Shown: positions 42,714 through 52,161 of the stretch, piece after piece
Numbering within the stretch: position 1 is the stretch's first letter
Layout of the letters: each line of letters begins with the position of its first letter
Origin: Paenibacillus andongensis
Lineage (GTDB): Bacteria > Bacillota > Bacilli > Paenibacillales > NBRC-103111
Reading direction: 5' to 3'
Assembly: GCF_025369935.1 (NCBI RefSeq)
Contig: NZ_CP104467.1
Span: 2,735,001 to 2,799,000, forward strand
DNA length: 64,000 nucleotides
The notes under the pieces: generated by a model
Database searches by the model: none
Told to the model about the DNA's origin: nothing
What the model saw: only the letters and a program-made list of their open reading frames with translations
Translations under genes and position numbers: made by a program

Positions 42714-45116
42714 ATGTCGCTTCGCCGGAAAATCATCATCTACGTAGGGTTAACCACGCTTTGCATGCTTTCACTTCTATACGTGATTTCAGAGAGGGCT
42801 CTTCTGCGCAATTATGAGCAGATGGAGCTTGAAAGTTTGCGTGAAAACATGAAACAAAACCTTCTTTCTTATTTTGATGAGTATACAAATTTAGGTGCAA
42901 TTGCGATTAATTATGCTGGTTGGGATGATACATACAACTTTATCGATAGGCCGACGATTCCTGCTAATAACGATCCTTATCTCACAGTCAATTATACCGA
43001 TTCCTTGTTTATGTCAAGTCGTCTTAATATAACGCTTCTGATGAACAACGGAAAGCAAGTTTACTTCGGTAAAGCCTATGATTATGGCAATAACAGCCCA
43101 CTCGGCTATCCAAGTACATTCATACATACCTTACAGACTGAATATGCTTCCTTCCTTGAACAGTCGGACGCTTCTTCCCGGAAGATGGGGTTATTGCTTG
43201 TTGATAAGCAACCGGTAATCGCAACTTCATACCCAATTCTAACGAGCAACAATGAAGGACCCATTCACGGAACCTTGGTTTTTGCGCGTTTCTTAGACTC
43301 GAATTACATTCAGTATATTTCTGAAAAAACGGACTTGCCTTTAAGTATATCTATTGTGGATCCATCTTTTACACCTCCTCTTCAAGCTACAACCATAATG
43401 GGTCCCAAAAACCGCGCGCTGCCGTTTTGGACCGAGTCTGATAAATCGACGATCACAAGCTTTTCGCTGCTAACAGACGTCAATAATAAACCCGCCGTTC
43501 TCTTGAAATTCGTGAAACCGAGAGAATTATATAAGGAAGCTCAAAGAAGTATCTTATTTTACTTGTTCTATTTTGGGCTTTCCGGACTGGTATTCTTTAT
43601 CATTATTAGCTGCGTCCTTCAGCGGACGATATTTGCTAGATTGAACCGCACGATCTTTGGGATGAATGTGATCAAAACCAAACAAGATTTTTCGATTCGC
43701 ATTCAGGAATCCGGCAAAGATGAGATTACCCAGCTCGAGAATTCGTTTAACCACATGATGATGTCGCTGGAGCAATCGCAGAACGAAATTCATTATCAAG
43801 CAAATCATGATAATTTGACCGGTCTCAACAATCGAAGAGCTTTTTTCGAGTATCTGGAGAAAATCATTTCACAAAACCATCAGCTTCCATTCCGCTTTGC
43901 CATAATCTTCATCGACTTGGATCGCTTTAAGCTGATCAACGATACGATGGGACATCATAGGGGAGACTTGCTGCTGATCGAGATTGCCGAGAGATTACGG
44001 CTTTGTATGAAGGAGGGCGAATTCCTTTGCCGCTTGGGGGGCGATGAGTTTTGCATCGTTTCCCATGACGTTCATGATTCCAAGCCAATTGAACACCTGG
44101 CAAAGGTCATCAAAGAGACGATTAATGTGCCTTACGATCTAGATGGCTATCGTGCCACGATTTCAGCCAGTATCGGAATTAGTCTGTATCCTGATCATGG
44201 AAAGGATTCGGAAAGCTTGTTGCATCATTCTGATATGGCTATGCTGGATGTCAAAGAATCCGGAAAAAATAATTACCGTTTGTATTCGGAATCGATTGAA
44301 GCGATTCGGACCAGAAGAATGCTTTTAGAGCAATACTTGAAGTGTGCGATTGACAACGACGAGCTTACGCTTCATTACCAACCAAAATTGGATTTGGCAC
44401 GAAATAAAATGGTTGGGGTGGAAGCACTGCTTAGGTGGACGAACAGACAACTTGGACATGTATCTCCTTATGAATTTATTCCCATTGCTGAGTATTCCGG
44501 AATCATTAATGAGATAGGTGAATGGGTCATGCGATCAGCATGCAGGCAATTCAACGCATGGCGAAAGCAATCAGCGGACATGCCTCTTATCGTTGCTATT
44601 AATATTTCAGGCGCCCAACTGCTGCGGCCAAACTTTGTTGAACGAATTCGCGGGGTATTCGCAGAAGAAGAGGTTGATCCCTGCCATTTCGAGCTGGAAG
44701 TGACGGAAAGCTTTGCGATCGAAAACTTTGAAGAAGTGATCAACATATTGATCGAATTACGTAATCTAGGTTTTATGATTTCCATTGACGATTTTGGAGC
44801 AGGCTACTCTTCAATGAAATATGTATGTCAGCTTCCCATACAATGTATGAAAATTGATAAAACGTTGATCGATCAACTGGCAGATAACATTAGAAGCCAA
44901 GTTGTTGTATCGTCGTTGATCGAAATGGCTCATCGGCTGCAGCTATCCGTAGTGGCGGAGGGAGTTGAGCTGCCGGAGCAGCTTCGTATTCTCCAAACAT
45001 ACCGGTGCGATCAGATTCAAGGATTTCTCATCAGTAAACCGGTGCCGGCTAGCAGGATTATTGAGATGTTGAATGGCTCTGATTTGCTTCAGGTACCCGA
45101 AACAAAATTACATTAG
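42714..45116 (+). CDS. CHASE4-HAMP-GGDEF-EAL c-di-GMP turnover protein
   Basis: 800-residue membrane protein from ATG 42714, with GGAGG at 42698-42702. An in-frame start further upstream would lie in the riboswitch terminator. Two helices (~9-26 and ~275-298) flank a CHASE4 domain (AINYAGWDDTYNFID). HAMP follows, then GGDEF (~365-530) with RLGGDEF intact and no RxxD inhibitory site (KEGE), then EAL (~545-790) with the signature as EALLRW, DDFGAGYSS and KIDKTLID. Both enzymatic halves keep key motifs, so synthesis, breakdown or both are possible. It has riboswitch feedback upstream. Confidence 0.92.
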   Translation: MSLRRKIIIYVGLTTLCMLSLLYVISERALLRNYEQMELESLRENMKQNLLSYFDEYTNLGAIAINYAGWDDTYNFIDRPTIPANNDPYLTVNYTDSLFMSSRLNITLLMNNGKQVYFGKAYDYGNNSPLGYPSTFIHTLQTEYASFLEQSDASSRKMGLLLVDKQPVIATSYPILTSNNEGPIHGTLVFARFLDSNYIQYISEKTDLPLSISIVDPSFTPPLQATTIMGPKNRALPFWTESDKSTITSFSLLTDVNNKPAVLLKFVKPRELYKEAQRSILFYLFYFGLSGLVFFIIISCVLQRTIFARLNRTIFGMNVIKTKQDFSIRIQESGKDEITQLENSFNHMMMSLEQSQNEIHYQANHDNLTGLNNRRAFFEYLEKIISQNHQLPFRFAIIFIDLDRFKLINDTMGHHRGDLLLIEIAERLRLCMKEGEFLCRLGGDEFCIVSHDVHDSKPIEHLAKVIKETINVPYDLDGYRATISASIGISLYPDHGKDSESLLHHSDMAMLDVKESGKNNYRLYSESIEAIRTRRMLLEQYLKCAIDNDELTLHYQPKLDLARNKMVGVEALLRWTNRQLGHVSPYEFIPIAEYSGIINEIGEWVMRSACRQFNAWRKQSADMPLIVAINISGAQLLRPNFVERIRGVFAEEEVDPCHFELEVTESFAIENFEEVINILIELRNLGFMISIDDFGAGYSSMKYVCQLPIQCMKIDKTLIDQLADNIRSQVVVSSLIEMAHRLQLSVVAEGVELPEQLRILQTYRCDQIQGFLISKPVPASRIIEMLNGSDLLQVPETKLH

Positions 45117-45127
45117 ATCAATTGAAT

Positions 45128-45172
45128 AAGCTGAGTCAGGGATGCTGAGCAGAACCTGGCTTGGCTTTTTTT
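45128..45172 (+). terminator. Terminator after the GGDEF-EAL gene
   Basis: AAGCTGAGTCAGG (45128-45140) pairs over 13 positions, three of them G-U, with CCTGGCTTGGCTT (45155-45167), followed by five more Ts. Confidence 0.8.
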
Positions 45173-45378
45173 CGTTCATGGATAACCATCGATCGCATAG
45201 GATCTGAGGCCCAGCCTGTCAGTCTAAATGGAGTTTAATATGTCGAATCATGACCCCAATGACGCGACCATAACAAGCTAAATGATCTAAATGACATGTA
45301 GAATATGTTGATATTAAAATGTATAATTCAAATAGCAAGTCAATCCAGTCCTACATTTAAATCATGAGGAGGTTTACA

Positions 45379-48300
45379 ATGAGAAAAAACGGTCTATTTG
45401 CCTTGTTTGTATGCTTTTCAATTGTCATGTCACTCTTAGGAACACCTCTGTCTTCATCCGCTGCAGCTAATGAATTTGAATCGGATGATGAAACAACGCT
45501 TTCTCAAAGCGGTTCGCTGCAATCGGACGCTAACTACGTAAAGGCTGCTGTTAAAGCCAAAAAGCTTTACGTGATCCGTTTGGGCGATATGTCGGAAACG
45601 GAAAGTGTTATGATCGCTTCGCTGCAAGGGCTGCTCGCCAATAAGTCTTCCGATCAAATATACATACTGCCCGATTCCGGGAATTACAAGAAGTGGCTGG
45701 ACGATTTGGTCCAAAAATACGGGGTGAAAACGGAATTTATCCGTGATCCTTGGAAGCTCGTGAAGGAGTTCAAGAAGCAGTTCGACGGCTATTTACTATG
45801 GGAAAAGGGGAACAGCTCCATCAATGCAGCTACATCACTAGCCCATTTGAAACAGGCCATCTTAATTGAAAAAGGCGATGTCAAACAAGCCAAAGGCAAT
45901 AAGCAATTGATGGATCTCTCGACAAAGGATGAAGCTTGGGTCAAGCAAAACTATTGGAATAAGCTCAACCATCGCACCTTGATTGAGCAAAAAGGGGAAA
46001 CGAGCGAAGAATTGGCGTCCGGTATGGGCGGCAAACTGCGAGATTACGCTGTAATGGCTAACGCTTTCACCTTCTATGATGGGAACAGCGCGTTCCGACA
46101 ATCCATCATTGCGGATGCGGAGCCGGATGCTGTTATTTTAGGATGGGGAGATGCGTCCAAAGGTGAAGACGCTTTCATACGTCCAAGTTCATCTGCGGGT
46201 TTGTATACACTGCCTGCTGACCATGCCTATAATTTGTCAGTGTTAAGCAGCTTTACTATCAAAGAGCTCAAACAGAAGGAACAGACGCCTCCTCCGGTTC
46301 AGGATCAGGTGCATTATGTGTCATTTGTCATGTCGGATGGCGATAATATTCAATGGATGCTGAACGATTTGGCCGAGAAGGGCAAGCCTTGGTTCGGTAA
46401 CCCAAACCGTGGGAATTTCGATATGGGTTGGGCTGTTTCTCCCAGCATGATGGATTTAGCACCAACTGTACTGGAACGTTTTTATAAGGATGGTACAAAC
46501 AAGGACAATTTTGTCGTTGGTCCGTCTGGCGGCGGATATATGTATCCGTCCATGTACCCGGAGCAGGAATTGGATACACATCTCAAAAGGTTAAATTCGT
46601 ATATGGGCAAAGCTGATTTATCGCTTGTTGAAGTGATTGATTTTAATGCTTTTAACAAGAAGGCGATCTGGGATAAATATACAGCTGAGCCGAATGTCGA
46701 TGGCGTCATTTATTTGGAATACAGCAATCATAAAGCATTAAACGGGGCTTTAAAGTGGTCTAACAATAAGCCTATCGTCACTCCGCGTGAAATGCTATGG
46801 CATGGCATCGCTGGAAGTGATGTAAATTCGGTTGCCCAGCATATCAATGCGGCGCCAAGAAATCCGAAGAGTGCTGCAGGCTATTCGCTCGTTCTCGTTC
46901 ATGCCTGGTCATCCTCTATGGATGAAGTAAAGGCTGTTATCGATCAACTTCACGGCGATGTTCAAGTCGTAACACCTGAAAAAATGGTGAAGCTCATTCA
47001 AAATAACGTACCGAAAGAGGATACGGAAGTAACCAACAAAGTGTATGAAGCGGAAACTGATTTTGGCCATAATACAGGGAAGTTGGATGGCGATGGCTGG
47101 TCAGCTAATCCGCAGGAGCATGCTGCTGGACATATGCTCTTCGGACCAGGTGCCTCAGACATTCCGGCAGGCCGCAACCAAGTCAAATTCAAAACCATGA
47201 TTGACCGTGTGACTGGCGATAATGATCGTGTATTGAATCTGGATATCTATGACGATACAGCTGGCATGGTGGTGGCTGAGAAAGCCGTGCATCGCTCCGA
47301 GTTCCCAAGTGCCGACACGTACCATAATTCAACACTTGAGGCTGACTTTGTTGCCGGTCATTCTTATCAATTCAGAGCTTGGTATGATGGCAACGCCAAG
47401 GTTAAGATCGATCGCGTCACTGTCGTGATGAACCGTAATTTAGCACAGCAACTCTATGAAGCGGAGAACGATTTCGGACATAACACGGGGGCGCTTGACG
47501 GAGATGGTTGGTCGGCGAATACAGAACTGCATGGCCCCGGTCATATGTTATACGGACCTTATGTGGCGGATATACCATCAGGCGTGCATGATGTCACTTT
47601 CCGTATGAAGGCTTCAGGTGCGACTGGATCTGAAGATACCATTGCAATTGTAGATATTAATAATGCTAGCGCAGATCAAATTATAGCTTCAAAAGAGTTG
47701 AAGTTACGTGATTTTGCCGTACAAGATCAGTACATGGATATAAGCTTGGAAGACGTCGATTTTTCGCTCGGCAGCACCTATGAATTCCGTGTGCACTTCG
47801 AAGATAAGGCGAACGTCAAAGTTGACCACGTGAGACTGGATATGCCAGAAATAACGAAGCCGAACACACAAACGCTTTATTTTAAATTCGGCGGATCGGG
47901 TGTAAATTCGTTGGTGTTCGGAACGGATGCAGGGCATAAGCAGCTGCAGTTGTGGGGGAAAGCGAGCGAGCAAGGCAAGCCGGACGTTAATCTGACGGCG
48001 GATGGGGCTTGGACCATCGTACAAGGTGAAGCTTCGGTCACTATCAGTGCCGGTGGCGCACTGCAGGTGCTTCAAAGCGGAGATGCCATCGTAAAGGCGG
48101 CATACAATGGCCTTGAAGCGCAGATTCCGATTCATATATCGGCAAACTATACGAGCCGTATTTTCGAAGCAGAGCGAGACTTCGGCCATAATACGGGAGC
48201 TGCAGCCGCGGATGGTTGGTACGCGAATCCGCAGGAGCATGCGGCTGGACATATGCTGCATGGCCCCGGGGTAGCGGATCTCCCATCCGGAAGCCTTAAG

Positions 48301-48558
48301 GTCGACTTCCGCATAAAGATCGACAATCCGGCAGGTGGTTCCGAACGGGTGCTCAATCTCGACATCTATGACGGAACAGGCAACAAAGTAACTGGAGAAA
48401 AAGCCGTGCTGCGCAGTGATTTTAATGTCGCCGATACGTATCAGTCCATTATGATGGAAGCTGATTTCGTTCTGGGGCATGCCTATCAGTTCCGTGTGTG
48501 GTATGACGATAACGCGACTGTTCAGATCGATAATGTGTCAGTACGTATTCCGGAATAA
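45379..48558 (+). CDS. Secreted GxGYxYP-domain protein with three repeated C-terminal modules
   Basis: 1059 residues from ATG 45379 (GAGGAGG upstream). A Sec signal peptide ends after LSSSAAA. The N-terminal half (~50-520) belongs to the GxGYxYP family: GGGYMYP at 384-390, SFVMSDGDNIQW before it and YLEYSNHKALNG after. Three ~130-residue modules start with YEAE-DFGHNTG (~555), LYEAENDFGHNTG (~691) and FEAERDFGHNTG (~927). They look like CBM-type jelly rolls, with an Ig-like stretch between the second and third. GxGYxYP proteins sit in polysaccharide loci of Bacteroides and Bacillota, but their activity is not firmly known. It is probably extracellular glycan binding or cleaving. Confidence 0.82.
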   Translation: MRKNGLFALFVCFSIVMSLLGTPLSSSAAANEFESDDETTLSQSGSLQSDANYVKAAVKAKKLYVIRLGDMSETESVMIASLQGLLANKSSDQIYILPDSGNYKKWLDDLVQKYGVKTEFIRDPWKLVKEFKKQFDGYLLWEKGNSSINAATSLAHLKQAILIEKGDVKQAKGNKQLMDLSTKDEAWVKQNYWNKLNHRTLIEQKGETSEELASGMGGKLRDYAVMANAFTFYDGNSAFRQSIIADAEPDAVILGWGDASKGEDAFIRPSSSAGLYTLPADHAYNLSVLSSFTIKELKQKEQTPPPVQDQVHYVSFVMSDGDNIQWMLNDLAEKGKPWFGNPNRGNFDMGWAVSPSMMDLAPTVLERFYKDGTNKDNFVVGPSGGGYMYPSMYPEQELDTHLKRLNSYMGKADLSLVEVIDFNAFNKKAIWDKYTAEPNVDGVIYLEYSNHKALNGALKWSNNKPIVTPREMLWHGIAGSDVNSVAQHINAAPRNPKSAAGYSLVLVHAWSSSMDEVKAVIDQLHGDVQVVTPEKMVKLIQNNVPKEDTEVTNKVYEAETDFGHNTGKLDGDGWSANPQEHAAGHMLFGPGASDIPAGRNQVKFKTMIDRVTGDNDRVLNLDIYDDTAGMVVAEKAVHRSEFPSADTYHNSTLEADFVAGHSYQFRAWYDGNAKVKIDRVTVVMNRNLAQQLYEAENDFGHNTGALDGDGWSANTELHGPGHMLYGPYVADIPSGVHDVTFRMKASGATGSEDTIAIVDINNASADQIIASKELKLRDFAVQDQYMDISLEDVDFSLGSTYEFRVHFEDKANVKVDHVRLDMPEITKPNTQTLYFKFGGSGVNSLVFGTDAGHKQLQLWGKASEQGKPDVNLTADGAWTIVQGEASVTISAGGALQVLQSGDAIVKAAYNGLEAQIPIHISANYTSRIFEAERDFGHNTGAAAADGWYANPQEHAAGHMLHGPGVADLPSGSLKVDFRIKIDNPAGGSERVLNLDIYDGTGNKVTGEKAVLRSDFNVADTYQSIMMEADFVLGHAYQFRVWYDDNATVQIDNVSVRIPE

Positions 48559-48588
48559 TCCATTTGTTAATTATTTCCATAAAGGAAA

Positions 48589-48650
48589 TGTCTGTCCCCT
48601 CAGGGAAATGAAGAGAATGTTAGGCTTACTTAAACTAAGGGGGACAGACA
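48589..48650 (+). promoter_or_regulatory. Long-range stem covering the yesM-type ribosome binding site
   Basis: TGTCTGTCCCC (48589-48599) is the exact complement of GGGGACAGACA (48640-48650), 40 nt apart. The 3' arm contains the GGGGG Shine-Dalgarno of the kinase gene starting at 48654. When paired, translation initiation would be blocked; the role is inferred. Confidence 0.55.
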
Positions 48651-48653
48651 GGC

Positions 48654-50384
48654 ATGAAGCTGCACAAAAAATTAATGATCGTATATTTGGTGACCATTTT
48701 ACTTCCAATCGTAGGGTTAACCAATTACTTCCTTAATCAAATGTCAGACCTCATTATCCGGTACGTATCGGATTCTTATCAAAAGATATTAGTCCAATCC
48801 AATAACGGAATTTATTACAATATCCGATTTTATGAAAGCATTCTTGATAATCTAACGGTGTCGGAGTCTGTTCAAAGCGTACTTTCGGAACCCGAAGTAT
48901 ACAGGGAGAAAGGCGTTATTATCATGAACCGGGAAATCTCTCGCGCTGTCCGGTTTATCCAAACCTATCAGGCGACCGATGTTGAGAGCATCGAATTTTT
49001 CTCCACATCACCTGATGTTATGTCCGATGGCGTATATCTTTTTCCAGTGGATAGGCTTCGAAAGGTTCTCGGCTTGAATGATATACCGGATTCGAAGTTT
49101 TGGATACTTGAACAGGTTGACGGTAAATATTATTATGCGTTGGTGCGGCCGATTTACAGCATCGGGGAGTTTAAGAAGATTGGTTACATCAAGCTAACGA
49201 TCCAGATCCCTTCCGTGACGTATGTGCAGGAAACGTTGGGCAACAAAGCGGACGCTAGCGGCAGCTTATTCATCGCGGACAGTAAGGGAACCATCATGTT
49301 TAACCCTGACACCGATCAACTTGGCAAACCGCTTCCACAGGAAATCGTCGAACGGACGCGTGAGGATCGAAGCTCTGATTCCGAGCTGAACCTACATATA
49401 CAGGGGACCGACTATGTCATGTGGTACCGCAAACTCCAGAATGTGGACTGGACGATGTACCTTCTTGTGCCCAAAGCGTCGATTCAATCCAAAGTAAATG
49501 AAATTCGTCAAACGATTTTGACAGTCAGTATCATTTGCATGATTATTTTCTCTTTTCTAACCTTGCTTATCACCCGTCAACTGACCCGAGGGATCAGACG
49601 TCTCCACGCCAAAGTATCCCGAGTAGGCAGAGGGGTGCTCTCTACGAGCCGCAGAGTCCGCGTTAAAGGTGATGAGATCGATGAATTAGATCGTAATTTT
49701 GATAAAATGCTCGATAATTTGCGAGACCTCATTCACCAAAACTATGTGGAAAAACTGGAAAGAAGGGAAATGGAGCTCAATTTTTTACAAGCTCAGATTA
49801 ATCCTCATTTTCTATACAATACACTGGATGCAATAAAGAACGAAATTGACATGGACGAGAAGCAAACTGCCATTGGTATGGTCGTCGCACTAGCGGACCT
49901 CTTTCGAATATCAGTATCCAAGGGAAGTAACACCATCCGTTTCGAGCAAGAAATTGATCACGCCAAGTGTTATTTGAAGATTCTGGAAATTCGTTTTGGT
50001 GCTAGACATACGATCGAATGGCAAATAGATCCGCAGATACCAAGTCTCTATACCTTGAAAATAATCCTTCAGCCTCTCCTGGAAAATGCGATCCAGCATG
50101 GGCTGAAGGGAATGGCGGGAGGCTCTGTGACCGTGATTGGCGAGCTCATGGAGCAGGCTGTCATCGTGACCGTTCGTGATAATGGCGTGGGGATGACGAA
50201 AGCTCAGGCAGAAACTTTGCTAAGTGATCATTCGCCCAGCAAGGGCATCGGGTTGTACAACGTGAACAGTCGAATTCGGATGTATTTCGGCAATGAGTAT
50301 GGCTTGTCCATTAAGTCCGAGCCTGGGAAAGGAACGGAAGTTGTATTAACGCTGCCAGTGCTTGAGGGGGTTGAACATGTATAA
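48654..50384 (+). CDS. YesM-type sensor histidine kinase
   Basis: 576-residue membrane kinase. The N-terminal helix (LMIVYLVTILLPIVGLTNYF) and a second helix (~285-305, TVSIICMIIFSFLTLLI) flank an extracellular Cache-like region. A HAMP linker, then the His_kinase domain QAQINPHFLYNTLDAI (phospho-His near 384), N-box LLENAIQHGLKG, and G boxes DNGVGM and GIGLYNVNSRI. YesM/YesN pairs respond to extracellular sugars or the state of polysaccharide use. It overlaps the response regulator by 8 bp, and the transporter genes follow. Confidence 0.93.
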   Translation: MKLHKKLMIVYLVTILLPIVGLTNYFLNQMSDLIIRYVSDSYQKILVQSNNGIYYNIRFYESILDNLTVSESVQSVLSEPEVYREKGVIIMNREISRAVRFIQTYQATDVESIEFFSTSPDVMSDGVYLFPVDRLRKVLGLNDIPDSKFWILEQVDGKYYYALVRPIYSIGEFKKIGYIKLTIQIPSVTYVQETLGNKADASGSLFIADSKGTIMFNPDTDQLGKPLPQEIVERTREDRSSDSELNLHIQGTDYVMWYRKLQNVDWTMYLLVPKASIQSKVNEIRQTILTVSIICMIIFSFLTLLITRQLTRGIRRLHAKVSRVGRGVLSTSRRVRVKGDEIDELDRNFDKMLDNLRDLIHQNYVEKLERREMELNFLQAQINPHFLYNTLDAIKNEIDMDEKQTAIGMVVALADLFRISVSKGSNTIRFEQEIDHAKCYLKILEIRFGARHTIEWQIDPQIPSLYTLKIILQPLLENAIQHGLKGMAGGSVTVIGELMEQAVIVTVRDNGVGMTKAQAETLLSDHSPSKGIGLYNVNSRIRMYFGNEYGLSIKSEPGKGTEVVLTLPVLEGVEHV

Positions 50385-51999
50385 GCTGCTTATTGTGGAA
50401 GACGAATTATCAACGCGCAAGTGGTTCACTAAGGTTATTAATTGGGAGCAAAATGGTTTTGAAGTCATTGCAATTGTGGAGGATGGGCAGCAAGCATGGG
50501 AAATCCTGAAGGAACGTCCTGAAGTGGACGTGGTGATGACCGATATCCGGATGCCCTACATGGATGGTTTGGAACTAACGGAGCGTATCCGGTCGCTGCC
50601 GGGTGAACCTGTGGAAATTGTCATTCTGAGCGGTTTCGGAGAATTCGATTATGCCCAGCAGGCCATTAAGCTTGACGTACGCGATTATTTGCTGAAGCCT
50701 GTAACCAAAGAGCAATTAACAGAAGTTTTCGAAACAATCGCGCGAAGACTGGATGAGCGGCATTTGAAATCGACGAAAATCCAATATGCGAATCAAATGC
50801 AGAAGGAGAAGGCATTGCTCCATAAAGCGCAAATCTATGAGCGCTGGCTGACGCGTAAAGACAACGTAATCTCTCCGGAGCGGTGGTTCAGTCAATTTGA
50901 CACTCCAGTAGATATCGTGAATGGCTCATTTCTTATGCTTGTTGCGGAATTCGACGATTACGCCAAGTTCACTGAGAATTATAACGATGAAGATCAGAAG
51001 CTATGCCGTTTCATCGTTACTAATATTTTGGATGAAATCTCTCACAATTACGGAGCAGTGGATTCTGTGCAGATGCCGCCGAACCGTTACGTTTTCCTAC
51101 TTGAAGCTGGACCAGAAAGAGAAGTTGATAACCAAGGGCTTCTTGCAGGCCGTGCCTTCCAGGATAACTTAAACAAATATTTGCGCTTATTTAACGTTCA
51201 ACTTTCAGTGGGATGCAGTCAACCGTTCAGGGGTATTTCCAATGTTCCCGAGGCCTATGAGCAAGCGTTCAAGGCGCTTAGGCGCAAATTTTTCACGGGT
51301 AAAGCGTCTGTGAATCTATATCATCCATCACCGCAAGGTCAAAGCGAAGGCTTTTATCCGACTGATCTTGAAAAAAAACTCATTATCGCCTTTAAGCATG
51401 GTGACGAGCAAGGGGGTTATGGACTCTTTACTGAATTTCTGCGGAGCTTGTGCAGCAGCGGGGAATCGGAGGATGCCATACGATTCATTGTGGGTGAAAT
51501 GCTCGTTAATCTGTTTCGTCAGCTGAGGGAAGTTAAATCACTTCCTGTGACGAGTGAAGTCATGGAAATGTTTATTGAGGAAATCCGTTGTCAGGAAACG
51601 TATGCTGAGCTTGCCGAGAAGGCGAAAGAGTTGATTCAGTTTATGCTGCAATCGATCGCTATCGAAGCCCTTTCTCTGTCGCCGGTCTCCAAAGGCATTG
51701 AATACATGAAGATCAAGCTGTCTCGGGATATTTCACTTCATGAAGTCGCTGAATATGTGGGGATCAGTGCTTCATATTTCAGCACTTTATTTAAGCAAGA
51801 GAAGGGTTATAACTTCGTGGAATTTCTCGTTCGGCTTCGCATGGAGAAGAGCTTGGAACTTCTTGAAGGAACGGCATTAACCGTCGCTCAAGTTGGGAAT
51901 GAGGTCGGATACCAAAGTTACCGCTATTTTACAAAGGTATTCAAAGATTACTACGAGATGACGCCGACGCAGTTCAGGGAACGGCTCAAGATGAAGTGA
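50377..51999 (+). CDS. YesN-type response regulator, receiver plus AraC HTH
   Basis: 540 residues. The receiver (1-~125) has VEDE, phospho-acceptor D56 in VVMTDIRMPYMDGLE, and LSGFGEFDYAQQA with K in LLKPVT. A middle region of unknown function follows, then the AraC double HTH (~440-540: SLHEVAEYVGISASYFSTLFKQE, VAQVGNEVGYQSYRYFTKVFKD). ATG 50377 is chosen after GAGGGGG within the kinase end. It probably activates the permease, binding-protein and perhaps the GxGYxYP genes. Confidence 0.93.
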   Translation: MYKLLIVEDELSTRKWFTKVINWEQNGFEVIAIVEDGQQAWEILKERPEVDVVMTDIRMPYMDGLELTERIRSLPGEPVEIVILSGFGEFDYAQQAIKLDVRDYLLKPVTKEQLTEVFETIARRLDERHLKSTKIQYANQMQKEKALLHKAQIYERWLTRKDNVISPERWFSQFDTPVDIVNGSFLMLVAEFDDYAKFTENYNDEDQKLCRFIVTNILDEISHNYGAVDSVQMPPNRYVFLLEAGPEREVDNQGLLAGRAFQDNLNKYLRLFNVQLSVGCSQPFRGISNVPEAYEQAFKALRRKFFTGKASVNLYHPSPQGQSEGFYPTDLEKKLIIAFKHGDEQGGYGLFTEFLRSLCSSGESEDAIRFIVGEMLVNLFRQLREVKSLPVTSEVMEMFIEEIRCQETYAELAEKAKELIQFMLQSIAIEALSLSPVSKGIEYMKIKLSRDISLHEVAEYVGISASYFSTLFKQEKGYNFVEFLVRLRMEKSLELLEGTALTVAQVGNEVGYQSYRYFTKVFKDYYEMTPTQFRERLKMK

Positions 52000-52147
52000 A
52001 AATTCAAGATGAAGTGTGAATCCAAAAAACATGACAAATTCCAAAGAAAGTGATACCTGATCATAAATATTTGGACTACCGAGTGGGCATTCATAGCTGA
52101 TATGATAAATATATCAAATGGAACCTATGAATAAGTCCAATAAGGAG

Positions 52148-52161
52148 GTAAAACGCTTACA
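52148..52161 (+). promoter_or_regulatory. cre-like element between ribosome binding site and start codon
   Basis: GTAAAACGCTTACA matches 12 of 14 positions of the CcpA cre consensus, including the central AACGCTT-like core and 3' CA. It fills the unusually long 13-nt space between AAGGAGG (52142-52148) and ATG 52162, where bound CcpA could act as a roadblock. Confidence 0.45.

Noticed and set aside
47704..48480. Long minus-strand frame (258 codons) inside the GxGYxYP gene
   Set aside because: It is antisense to a clear repeated module of the plus-strand protein and has no ribosome binding site or motif.
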